NCBI RefSeq assembly: GCF_000260795.1 | Contig: NZ_AJGU01000006.1 | Location: 34,433 to 98,432, forward strand | Reading direction: 5' to 3' | Length of the DNA stretch: 64,000 bases | Source: Treponema sp. JC4 | GTDB lineage: Bacteria > Spirochaetota > Spirochaetia > Treponematales > Treponemataceae | Shown here: piece after piece, positions 48,061 to 56,605 of the stretch | How positions within the stretch are numbered: position 1 is the first letter of the stretch | Layout: every line of letters begins with the position of its first letter | Notes under the pieces: generated by a model | What the model saw: only the letters and a program-made list of their open reading frames with translations | Database searches by the model: none | What the model was told of the DNA's origin: nothing | Translations under genes and position numbers: made by a program

Positions 48061-49590
48061 GTGTCAGCACCAGAATCAGTTATTGAAATAGGTTCTACAG
48101 GAGTTCGCCTTCTTGTAGCAGAAATTACTCCAGACAGAAAACAGAATATTCTTGACCGCTCGGAAAATCCCCTGCCAATTGGTAAGGACGTATTCACCAG
48201 CGGAAATATCAGTCAGGAAACTCAAAATCAGTGTATTCAGATTTTAAAACGCTATAAGGAACAGCTTGCGGGTTGGGGAATTACTCCTGATAAGGCAATT
48301 TGTATTGCAACTTCTGCCTTCCGTGATTCAAAAAACTGCGACCCGGTAATGGATCGAATCTTAGTGCAGACCGGTTTCCGCGTAAAAATTGTAGACGGAA
48401 TTGAAGAAAACAAGCTGATGTATCTTGCCGTTTCTGACTGCCTTAAAGATCAGCCGGTAGATTTTAAAAACGATAACACTTTAATTTTGAACGTAGGCGG
48501 CAGCTCCACCGAAATCATGATGATGTCAGGCGGAAAAATGGCCGGAGTTCACTCACTTCGTCTGGGAACTGTGCGTATTGAACATCAGATTGGCGGTCAG
48601 ATTGCTTCTTATCATGATATCCGCCGTTACGTAGAAGAATCCATCAACAATACAAAGGAATCTCTGGAAACGGAGCTGAATTTCAGCGATGTTAACCAGT
48701 TTATTGCCGTTGGTCAGGATATGAATCTTGCCGCCCTGCTGGTAGGCCATCCTATTTCTACCTTCCTTTGGGAAATTGACATTGAACGCTTCCACGAATT
48801 CAGACGTGAAGTTCAGGATTATTCGGTTGATGAAATGGTAGGCCGCTTCCGCATTTCCTATTCCGAAGCTGAAACCCTGCAGGTCAGCCTTTTGATTTAT
48901 CAGCTCTTTTTGAATCTGACAAAGGCTACAAAAATCATCGTTCCAGAAACAAATATTCGTCACGGTATTATTTTGAATAAAAATCCTGCCCAGAACGAAC
49001 TTTTGCAGGATGAATATAACATGCAGATTCTTGCTTCGGCAAAGAACCTTCTCAGAAAGTATCACGGCGATCAGAATCACGCAGAATGTGTCCGCATGAT
49101 TGCCGTAAAGATTTTTGACTGTCTTAAAGATGAAATTTCACTGGAAGAGCACGCAAAAATGCTTCTGGAAATTGCGGCCCTCTTGCACGATATTGGTGTT
49201 TTCATCAAATTTGCCCATCATAATTTTCACAGCGCCTACATTATTCAGAATTCTGATATTTTTGGACTTACAAAACGCGAAATTTCAATTGTTGCAGAGA
49301 TTTCAAAATATCACCGCGGAAGCCAGATGCCTCAGGATGAAGAAAACTTCCTTATGATGCCGCGTTCTGACCGCATGCTTATCCTCAAGCTTACAGCGAT
49401 TCTTCGTATAGCAGATGCCATGGACCGCGGTCATATTCAGACTTTCAATGATATTTCAGTAAAATTGCAGCAGAATGCGCTTTTAATTACCACAAAAAAT
49501 TCTAAAAATCCGGTTCTGGAGAGAATTGCCCTTCAGGAAAAGGCCGGCATGTTTGAAAGCGTTTTTGGTTATAACGTTATTCTGGTTTAA
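48061..49590 (+). CDS. ppx: Ppx/GppA exopolyphosphatase with HD domain
   Basis: The 509-residue protein has the two-lobed ASKHA fold (IEIGSTGVRLLVAEI, CIATSAFRDSKN, ILNVGGSSTEIMMMSGG, SLRLGTVRIEHQI) followed by an HD-type domain (about 310-500) with the metal motif AALLHDIGVFIKFAHHNFHSAYII. It should remove terminal phosphate from polyphosphate or hydrolyse pppGpp. It starts with GTG and is followed by ppk1 41 bp on, so synthesis and breakdown of polyphosphate are paired. Confidence 0.9.
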   Translation: MSAPESVIEIGSTGVRLLVAEITPDRKQNILDRSENPLPIGKDVFTSGNISQETQNQCIQILKRYKEQLAGWGITPDKAICIATSAFRDSKNCDPVMDRILVQTGFRVKIVDGIEENKLMYLAVSDCLKDQPVDFKNDNTLILNVGGSSTEIMMMSGGKMAGVHSLRLGTVRIEHQIGGQIASYHDIRRYVEESINNTKESLETELNFSDVNQFIAVGQDMNLAALLVGHPISTFLWEIDIERFHEFRREVQDYSVDEMVGRFRISYSEAETLQVSLLIYQLFLNLTKATKIIVPETNIRHGIILNKNPAQNELLQDEYNMQILASAKNLLRKYHGDQNHAECVRMIAVKIFDCLKDEISLEEHAKMLLEIAALLHDIGVFIKFAHHNFHSAYIIQNSDIFGLTKREISIVAEISKYHRGSQMPQDEENFLMMPRSDRMLILKLTAILRIADAMDRGHIQTFNDISVKLQQNALLITTKNSKNPVLERIALQEKAGMFESVFGYNVILV

Positions 49591-49631
49591 GGCCGGTATT
49601 GTATTATAGATGAGTTTACGGAGGCAGGGAT

Positions 49632-51755
49632 ATGGAAATCAGATATTTTAACAGAGAGTTGAGCTGGCTTGAATTCAATGCCCGTGTTTTGTATCAGGGC
49701 TTGAGAAAGGAATTGCCCCTTCTTGAACGTTTGCAGTTTCTTTCTATTGTTACTTCTAACTTTGATGAATTTTTTCAGGTGCGTGTTGCTTCTGTAAAAC
49801 GTGCCCTCTACGAAAATCCTGACCTTCCTGATGTTTCCGGACTTACTCCAAAACTTCAGCTGACAAGTATTTCTGCCAGAACTCATCAGATTATCCGCGA
49901 GCAGCAGAACTGTCTTATGAACGATGTGCTGCCGGAACTTGCAAAAAACGGCCTTGTTTATATTCAGCCGGAAAAATACACTGCAAATCAGAGCGAATTT
50001 ATCAGTAAAATTTTCAAAACTGATATTTATCCGCTTTTGACACCACTTCGTACAGACACAGAGGCCTTTCCTCATATCAAAAATCTTGCAGTTTATGCAG
50101 CCTTCCTTCTAAAACCGATTGAAGGAATTAAAATGGAAAAGGGCGGCGAGATTTTGATGGGAAGAGATGATCTTCCACGAATTGCCTTTGTAGAAATCCC
50201 GGATGGAATTCCTCACATCTACTGGCTGCCGAGTGAAAATAAAAATGAAAAACAGTTTGCCCTTCTGGGAGACATTATTTCAATATTCGGTACTTCGCTC
50301 TTCCCAGGTCTTGAAGTTGAACAGTCTATGCTTTTTAAGGTTGTTCGCGATGCAGACTTTGCGGTTGATGAGGATGCAGGAAATAACTTTATTCATGCAA
50401 TGGAAGACGTTCTTATTCAGAGAAAATCTTCCTTCCCTGTTGCAATGATTTGTAACGGAAAAAGCCCTGACCTTTTGAAATTCCTGAAGGAAAAACTTGA
50501 ACTTTCTGATGAAGATATCTACATGGCTGACGGCCTTTTGAATCCAGGTGTTCTGATGGGCTTACGCAGCATGGATGAAGACGGAAAGTTGTCTTTTGAC
50601 CGCTGGGAGCATTTTTATCCTTGTGATTTACCGGAAGACGAACCATATTGGGATACTCTGAAGCTTCACGATAAAATTCTTCACGTTCCTTACGAAAGTT
50701 ATGACCCTGTTGTAAAGATGATAAGTGATGCTGCTGATGATGACAATGTTCTTGCAATTAAGATGACCCTCTACCGCACCGGTGGTGATTCTCCAATTAT
50801 TAAGGCACTGGAAGCGGCGGCTGCCCGCGGAAAACAGGTTGTTGTTCTTGTAGAGCTTAAAGCCCGCTTTGATGAAGAGCGCAATATTGCCTGGGCAAAT
50901 GAACTTGAGCAGGCTGGCGTTACCGTAATTTACGGCCTTGTAAATCTTAAGGTTCACGCAAAAATCCTGATGGTTGTACGCCGCGAAGCAGATACAATCC
51001 GCCGTTATATTCATCTTTCTACCGGAAATTATAATCCTAAAACTGCAAAGCTTTATTCTGATATTTCGCTTTTTACTTCAAACCCTGGAATTGCAAGCGA
51101 TGCAACTAATTTCTTCAATCTGGTAACAGGCTATTCAACCCTGCAGAAGATGACTTACCTTGGAATGGCGCCGGTTACTATAAAATCACGCCTTTTGAGT
51201 ATGATTCAGCGTGAAATTGAAAGAAGTACACCAGACACTCCGGGTCTTATCATTGCAAAAATGAACAGCCTTACCCACGAGGAAGTAATTAACGCTTTGT
51301 ATAAGGCGAGTCAGGCTGGTGTTAAGGTTATGCTTAATATCCGAGGAATCTGTATGCTGGTTCCGGGCGTTCCTGGCATGAGCGAAAATATCACGGTTAC
51401 TTCGATTGTAGACCGCTATCTTGAACATTCCCGCATTTTCTATTTTGAAAACGGTGGAAATCCTGAGCTTTACTGTGCCTCTGCCGACTGGATGAGCCGT
51501 AACCTTGACCGCCGAATTGAGCTTATGTTCCCGATTCTGGATAAGGATGCCTTCAAGGAAGTTAAGATGATTCTGGATACCTACTTTGAAGACAACACAA
51601 ATGCCCAGGTTCTGCAGCCTAACGGCAGCTGGCTTCCTGTTGAAAAAGGAAAAACTGCCTTCCAGGCTCAGGCTGAACTTTATAAGATTTACAAAAAGCG
51701 TGCCGAAAGTTCAGCTAAGAAAGAACAGACTGAGTTTATTGTAAGAAGAAAATAG
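49632..51755 (+). CDS. ppk1: Polyphosphate kinase 1
   Basis: The 707-residue PPK1 has all four domains: RELSWLEFNARVL, TSNFDEFFQVRVASVK, the catalytic half with IKMTLYRTGGDSPIIKAL, VVVLVELKARFDEERNI, VHAKILMVVRRE (the autophosphorylated His), TGNYNPKTAKLYSD, and SADWMSRNLDRRIELM. It makes long-chain polyphosphate from ATP. Confidence 0.97.
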   Translation: MEIRYFNRELSWLEFNARVLYQGLRKELPLLERLQFLSIVTSNFDEFFQVRVASVKRALYENPDLPDVSGLTPKLQLTSISARTHQIIREQQNCLMNDVLPELAKNGLVYIQPEKYTANQSEFISKIFKTDIYPLLTPLRTDTEAFPHIKNLAVYAAFLLKPIEGIKMEKGGEILMGRDDLPRIAFVEIPDGIPHIYWLPSENKNEKQFALLGDIISIFGTSLFPGLEVEQSMLFKVVRDADFAVDEDAGNNFIHAMEDVLIQRKSSFPVAMICNGKSPDLLKFLKEKLELSDEDIYMADGLLNPGVLMGLRSMDEDGKLSFDRWEHFYPCDLPEDEPYWDTLKLHDKILHVPYESYDPVVKMISDAADDDNVLAIKMTLYRTGGDSPIIKALEAAAARGKQVVVLVELKARFDEERNIAWANELEQAGVTVIYGLVNLKVHAKILMVVRREADTIRRYIHLSTGNYNPKTAKLYSDISLFTSNPGIASDATNFFNLVTGYSTLQKMTYLGMAPVTIKSRLLSMIQREIERSTPDTPGLIIAKMNSLTHEEVINALYKASQAGVKVMLNIRGICMLVPGVPGMSENITVTSIVDRYLEHSRIFYFENGGNPELYCASADWMSRNLDRRIELMFPILDKDAFKEVKMILDTYFEDNTNAQVLQPNGSWLPVEKGKTAFQAQAELYKIYKKRAESSAKKEQTEFIVRRK

Positions 51756-51762
51756 AGCGAAT

Positions 51763-51793
51763 AAAAAAAAGCAGCCGCAAGGCTGCTTTTTTT
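51763..51793. terminator. Bidirectional terminator between ppk1 and the ABC transporter
   Basis: AAGCAGCC-GCAA-GGCTGCTT with A and T runs on either side; it serves both converging transcripts. Confidence 0.88.
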
Positions 51794-52597
51794 CTATTGT
51801 AAAACCATCTGGTCGTTGGTCATGCCGGATTTTTTGATTTCGCGGAACTTCTGGGCAAGGTCGTCCAGGGTAAGCTTTTGCTTTTCTTCGCCGTTTACGT
51901 CGTAGATGATTTCGCCGCCGTCCATCATTAAAAGGCGGTTGCCGTAGTCCAGGGCCTGCTGCATATTGTGGGTTACCATCATTACAGTAAGATTGTATTC
52001 TTCTGCAAACTTGCGGGTAAGCTTCATTATTAAGGCTGCGTTTGCGGGATCCAGAGCTGCTGTGTGTTCATCAAGAAGGAGAAGGGCAGGCTTTGACATT
52101 ACTGCCATCAAAAGGGTGAGGGCCTGGCGCTGGCCGCCGGAAAATTGTTCTACGTTGTCGTTGAGGCGGTTTTCAAGTCCCATATTCAGAACTTTAAGCT
52201 GCTCTTTGAACTCTTCGCGCAGTTTTTTATTCAGGCTGATTTTTAAGCCTTTCCAGCCTTTTTTACGGCAGATAACCATATTGTCTTCAAGACTCATTTT
52301 TCCGGCTGTTCCCAAAAGCGGATTCTGGAAAATACGTCCGATGTATGAAGCGCGTTTGTATTCAGCATCGTTTGTGATGTCGCGTTCTGTGCCCTTGTCG
52401 TCTAAGTAAATCTTTCCTGTGGTCGGGCTCAATGTTCCCGAAATAAGATTGTAAAGAGTGGTTTTTCCGGCTCCGTTTGAACCGATTACTGTAATAAAAT
52501 CGCCCTTGTTGATTGTAAGGTTTATGTTTTTGAGGGCAATATTTTCGTCCGGGGTTCCTGCGTGGAAAGTGATTCCGATATTTTCAAGTCTTAGCAT
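51794..52597 (-). CDS. ABC transporter ATPase (tryptophan/amino-acid TrpXYZ-like system)
   Basis: The 267-residue ATPase has Walker A GSNGAGKTTLYN, the signature EQFSGGQRQALTLL, Walker B LLLLDEHTAALD and the switch VTHN. It overlaps the permease gene by 7 nt. The COG1101/COG4120/COG2984 set is the family of the tryptophan transporter TrpXYZ. The operators in front of the operon match those of trpE. Confidence 0.92.
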   Translation of the reverse strand: MLRLENIGITFHAGTPDENIALKNINLTINKGDFITVIGSNGAGKTTLYNLISGTLSPTTGKIYLDDKGTERDITNDAEYKRASYIGRIFQNPLLGTAGKMSLEDNMVICRKKGWKGLKISLNKKLREEFKEQLKVLNMGLENRLNDNVEQFSGGQRQALTLLMAVMSKPALLLLDEHTAALDPANAALIMKLTRKFAEEYNLTVMMVTHNMQQALDYGNRLLMMDGGEIIYDVNGEEKQKLTLDDLAQKFREIKKSGMTNDQMVLQ

Positions 52598-53496
52598 TTT
52601 CTTCCTCCCGCAGCAGAACTTCTTTTCATTTTTGCGATGATAAGGCAGATTACAATCAGAATGCCTGTAATCAGCTTGAGGTCATTTGGAGTAAGGTGGA
52701 TAAAGTGTCCGTAGCGGCGGGCCAGCATCATAAGGGCGCGGTAAATAATCGAACCGATAAGGACGCGGAGGGTTTGTACGCCGATTTTATTTGATTTTAA
52801 GATGAATTCTCCCAGCATCAATGAAGCAAGGCCGCTTACCACTACGCCGGTTCCGCTTCCAACGTCGGCAAAACCTGAGAACATGGCGCAGAAGGCTCCG
52901 GAAAGGGCTGCAAGTCCGTCTCCAACAGCAATTCCAATTCCTCGCACAATCTGAGGATTAACACCCTGAGAAATTATCATCTGTTCGTTTGAACCAAGGG
53001 CTCCCATTGTAAGTCCAAGATCTGTGTGGAAAAAGATGTCCAGAACTTCCTTAAAAATCACGATGAAAATTACCAGGAAGATAAGGATTCCTGTGTCACC
53101 TGGAAGTGAAGGGAATTTATCTGCAAAAAAGTCCTGAATGCGGCTGAAAAGTGTTTCAATTCGCAAAAAAGAAACGTTTGCGCGGTTATTCATGATGCGG
53201 AGGTTAACAGAATAGAGCATTGTCATCATAAGAATTCCGGCAAGCAGATCAGGAATGCGGAGTTTTGTGTAAAGAATTGTTGTGCAGAGTCCGGCAAGAC
53301 AGCCGCCGAGGAAAGCAAAAAGAAGCGCAATAAAAGGCGGGATTCCGTGCAAAAGGCAGGCTGCTAAGATACAGCCTCCCATTGGAAATGCGCCGTCGAC
53401 TGTCATGTCGCAGAAATTTAAGGTTCTGTAGGAAATGAATAACCCCAGAACCATAATGCCATATATAAGGCCTTCGATAAGAATTGTTTCAAACAT
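52591..53496 (-). CDS. ABC transporter permease (TrpXYZ-like system)
   Basis: The 301-residue membrane protein has about 8-9 hydrophobic segments and resembles BPD_transp_2 permeases (LFISYRTLNFCDMTVDGAFPMGG, ILAGILMMTMLYSVNLRIMN, GIGIAVGDGLAALSGAFCAMFSGFADVGSGTGVVVSGLASLMLGE). It is separated from the binding-protein gene by a 144-nt structured element, which could act as an attenuator between a highly expressed binding protein and the membrane parts. Confidence 0.92.
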   Translation of the reverse strand: MFETILIEGLIYGIMVLGLFISYRTLNFCDMTVDGAFPMGGCILAACLLHGIPPFIALLFAFLGGCLAGLCTTILYTKLRIPDLLAGILMMTMLYSVNLRIMNNRANVSFLRIETLFSRIQDFFADKFPSLPGDTGILIFLVIFIVIFKEVLDIFFHTDLGLTMGALGSNEQMIISQGVNPQIVRGIGIAVGDGLAALSGAFCAMFSGFADVGSGTGVVVSGLASLMLGEFILKSNKIGVQTLRVLIGSIIYRALMMLARRYGHFIHLTPNDLKLITGILIVICLIIAKMKRSSAAGGRKC

Positions 53497-53533
53497 GGTA
53501 AAATCACCTGAGAATTAAGTCACCAATAAAAAA

Positions 53534-53677
53534 ATGGCTACCGGTCGCGTATCGTAGTCCAAAACCGCGCGATATCGCGCTACACGCTGATTACTGCAAA
53601 GTAACTATAGGACTGACCGCTTACGCGGTCTCAGTAATCAGAGTGTTTTTGGCCTACGACACACTCCCTAGCGCCAT
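53534..53677 (-). repeat. 144-nt structured element, copy 2
   Basis: The same fold and length as 23705-23848, read on the minus strand. P1 has ATGGC/GCCAT and TCGTAG/CTACGA. P2 has CTGATTACTG/CAGTAATCAG with the same GACCGC-GTAA-GCGGTC hairpin and an unpaired TCCTATAGTTACTTT. P3 is GCGCG-ATAT-CGCGC. It lies between the binding-protein and permease genes of one operon. Confidence 0.85.
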
Positions 53678-53691
53678 TTTTTTAATGCAGT

Positions 53692-54681
53692 TTATTTCTC
53701 TATTAATTTACCATTTTCGATAATAAATGTCGCCTGTTTGAGGTATTCTTCTGGAATTGTGATGCCGCAAGCCTTTGCTGTGTCCAGGTCGAAGAGGAGG
53801 TCAGAGTCGCTTGGCTGAGTCATGAAGCGAACAGGGATTTCGGCTGGCTTTTTGCCGTTCAAAATCTGAACTACGATTTCGCCTGTTGCGTAACCTGCTT
53901 TGTAGTAGTTGAAGCCGCTTGCCATAAAACAGCCGCCGTTTTTAGCACCTGTAACGTCGCCGGAGAAGATTGGCTTTTTAGCTTTGTTGAAAACGCTTAC
54001 AAGGCTTGGGAGGGCGCTGAATACTGTGTTGTCTGTTGTAAGGTAGATTCCGTCTACGCGGCCTACGATTGCTTCTGCAGCCTGGCGAACTTCTGCTGAA
54101 GTTGAAATTGACTGAGTTACCAGTTCAAGACCAGCTTCCTTACATCCTTTTTTTACAAGTTCAAGACCTGAGATTGAGTTATCTTCGTTTGAAGTGTAGA
54201 TGTAACCAAGTGTTTTGATTCCAGTGATTTTTTTGAAAAGTTTGATGTGTTCAACTGAAGGAAGTTCATCACTCATACCTGTAATATTGCGGTCTCCGTG
54301 TTCAAGAGTTTTTACAAGGCCTGCTCCAAGAGGGTCTGTAACTGTACCGAATACGATAGGTGTATCTTTCATTGTGTTTGCAAGGGCGATTGCGATTGGT
54401 GTTGCGATACCAACTGCAACATCTACTCGTTCATCGCGGAACTGAGCGGCAATCTGGTTTGCTGTGTTTACATCGCCGTTTGCGTTCTGCAAGTCATAGT
54501 TTGCATCAATGCCGGCTGCCTTAATTGCATCCATTACACCACGTTCAACGTCATCAAGAGCAACGTGCTGAACGATTTTTGCAATACCGATTTTTACCTG
54601 CTTAGGCTTTTTTGCTTTTGCAGCCGAAAGTGAAGAAAGGCAGAGAGAAAGTGCCATTGCTGTAAGTATAATTTTTTTCAT
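53692..54681 (-). CDS. ABC transporter substrate-binding protein (TrpX-like)
   Basis: From MKKIILTAMALSLCLSSLSAAKA (signal peptide; no clear lipobox) the 329-residue protein is a COG2984 ABC_sub_bind protein: VKIGIAKIVQHVALDDVERGVMDAIKAAG, NTANQIAAQFRDERVDVAVGIATPIAIALANT, PIVFGTVTDP, TGMSDELP and DGIYLTTDNTVFSAL. The start is set by GGAGGAAAAT before the second ATG. Expression should be controlled by the GTTTCT-N6-AGAAAC operators. Confidence 0.92.
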   Translation of the reverse strand: MKKIILTAMALSLCLSSLSAAKAKKPKQVKIGIAKIVQHVALDDVERGVMDAIKAAGIDANYDLQNANGDVNTANQIAAQFRDERVDVAVGIATPIAIALANTMKDTPIVFGTVTDPLGAGLVKTLEHGDRNITGMSDELPSVEHIKLFKKITGIKTLGYIYTSNEDNSISGLELVKKGCKEAGLELVTQSISTSAEVRQAAEAIVGRVDGIYLTTDNTVFSALPSLVSVFNKAKKPIFSGDVTGAKNGGCFMASGFNYYKAGYATGEIVVQILNGKKPAEIPVRFMTQPSDSDLLFDLDTAKACGITIPEEYLKQATFIIENGKLIEK

Positions 54682-54719
54682 ATTTTCCTCCATGCGCAGA
54701 ATCTCTTATGCGCGTTAAT

Positions 54720-54773
54720 GTTTCTATTTATAGAAACAGAATAAGGCAAAAATAACTTCTTGTCAATGGAAAC
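54720..54773 (-). promoter_or_regulatory. ABC-transporter promoter with trp-type operators
   Basis: TTGACA (complement of 54761-54766), 17 bp, TATTCT (complement of 54738-54743). A perfect 6-6-6 inverted repeat GTTTCT/AGAAAC lies at 54720-54737 right after the -10, and a degenerate one at 54756-54773 over the -35, 36 bp apart. This is the same geometry as the trpE promoter. Confidence 0.85.
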
Positions 54774-54806
54774 TTGCAACTTTTTTCTGTATAATTGTTC
54801 TTTACT

Positions 54807-56591
54807 ATGAATTACGAAAATCCACTGATTGTACAAAGTGACAGGACTCTTCTTTTAGACGTGCATGCCCCTCTGGCAGAAGAATGCCGCAATGCGCTTA
54901 TTCCTTTTGCCGAACTTGAAAAGTCACCTGAGCACCTTCACACTTACAGACTTTCTCCACTTTCTCTCTGGAATGCTGCCAGTGCAGGATTTTCGGCTGA
55001 TGATGCGGTTGCAGTTTTGGAAAAATATGCCCGCTACGATGTTCCCCAGTCTATTCCTCAGTGGATACAGGAAATCTCTAACCGTTTTGGAACTCTGCGT
55101 CTTATTCCGGGGCCAGAAAAAGAAACTGAGACTAAAGACAAAGACGGAAAACCAATCATAGAAAAATATCTTTACCTTACAGCAAAAACTGCTCCTGTTT
55201 TTAAGGAAATCGGAGTGAACCCGGCTGTAAAAAAATATCTTTGTGCCTCAACTTATGTTGAACCTGCGGGGGCGGAGGGAGCCCAGAAGCTTTTGACTCC
55301 GCTTACAGAGGATGAAAAACAGTACTGCTTTCTTCTTCATCTGACTGACCGCGGAACAATCAAGCAGCTTTTACTTCAGGCAGGCTGGCCGGTAAAGGAT
55401 GAAGTTGTGCTTCAGGACGGTGAACCTCTTGATGTTGCTCTTCGGGAAAAAACTTCCGGCGGAAAAGACCTTGTAATCCGCGAATATCAGAGAGGAGCAG
55501 CTCGTGCCCTTGTTGGTGATAAGGGACCAGGAACTGGATTTGGTACTATCGTGCTTCCTTGCGGGGCCGGTAAAACCGTTGTCGGCATGACGATTATGGA
55601 CATGCTTAAAACAAGTACCCTTATTATTACCACAAATATTTCTGCCGTTCACCAGTGGATTGATGAACTTTTAGATAAAACAAATCTTACCGCTGATCAG
55701 ATTGCTGAATACACCGGTGAATCTAAGACAATCAAGCAGGTTACGGTTGCAACTTATCAGGTTTTGACCTGGCGACCGGATAAGGAAGGTCCTTATCCTC
55801 ATTTTAGCATTTTCCACGAACGCCCTTGGGGTCTTATTATTTATGATGAAGTTCACATGCTGCCGGCACCTGTTTTCCGTGTTGTTGCAGAACTTCAGGC
55901 TGTGCGCCGCGTTGGACTTACAGCGACTCTTGTGCGCGAAGACCACTGCGAAGGCTACGTTTTCAGTCTTGTTGGCCCTAAACGCTACGATGTGCCATGG
56001 AAGGAGCTTGAACGCGACCACTGGATTGCAACTGCTGAATGTATTGAAGTTCGCATAGACCTTCCTGTAAGTCAGGAAATTGATTATGCGGTTGCCACCG
56101 TTCGCGAAAAGCACAAGATGGCAAGTCAGAATGTGGAAAAACTGCCGGTTGTGGAAGAAATCATAAAAACTCACCCGGAAGATAAAATCCTTGTAATCGG
56201 GCAGTATCTTGAGCAGCTTGATCAGATTGCAAAAAAAATCGGGGCGCCTATTATTACCGGAAAGGTTGCTAATGCAGAACGCGATAAGATTTATGCAGAT
56301 TTTCGCAGCGGAAAAATCCGTGTACTGGTAGTTTCTAAGGTTGCAAACTTTGCGATTGACCTTCCGGATGCCAGCCTTGCCATTCAGGTAAGCGGAACCT
56401 TTGGCAGCCGTCAGGAAGAGGCTCAGCGACTGGGACGAATTCTGCGTCCAAAAGAAAGAACTTCGCGTTTTTACACTTTGATTACCCGTAACACTGTAGA
56501 AGAGGAGTTCGGTTCGAACCGTCAGAAGTTCCTTGCCGAACAGGGCTATCAGTATAGAATTGTGCGTTATTCGCCTGGCTGCGAACTTTAA
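54807..56591 (+). CDS. XPB/Ssl2-type DNA repair helicase
   Basis: The 594-residue superfamily 2 helicase has an N-terminal Helicase_C_3-like domain (about 1-110), Walker A LPCGAGKTVVGM, IIYDEVHMLPAPVFR (DEVH box), VGLTATLVREDHCEG with the RED motif of XPB, and GRILRPKERTSRFY. Bacterial XPB acts in DNA repair. The next gene is probably its partner. The ATG at 54807 is preferred to a TTG 12 bases upstream. Confidence 0.93.
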   Translation: MNYENPLIVQSDRTLLLDVHAPLAEECRNALIPFAELEKSPEHLHTYRLSPLSLWNAASAGFSADDAVAVLEKYARYDVPQSIPQWIQEISNRFGTLRLIPGPEKETETKDKDGKPIIEKYLYLTAKTAPVFKEIGVNPAVKKYLCASTYVEPAGAEGAQKLLTPLTEDEKQYCFLLHLTDRGTIKQLLLQAGWPVKDEVVLQDGEPLDVALREKTSGGKDLVIREYQRGAARALVGDKGPGTGFGTIVLPCGAGKTVVGMTIMDMLKTSTLIITTNISAVHQWIDELLDKTNLTADQIAEYTGESKTIKQVTVATYQVLTWRPDKEGPYPHFSIFHERPWGLIIYDEVHMLPAPVFRVVAELQAVRRVGLTATLVREDHCEGYVFSLVGPKRYDVPWKELERDHWIATAECIEVRIDLPVSQEIDYAVATVREKHKMASQNVEKLPVVEEIIKTHPEDKILVIGQYLEQLDQIAKKIGAPIITGKVANAERDKIYADFRSGKIRVLVVSKVANFAIDLPDASLAIQVSGTFGSRQEEAQRLGRILRPKERTSRFYTLITRNTVEEEFGSNRQKFLAEQGYQYRIVRYSPGCEL

Positions 56592-56605
56592 ACAGGAGGT
56601 TTCCC

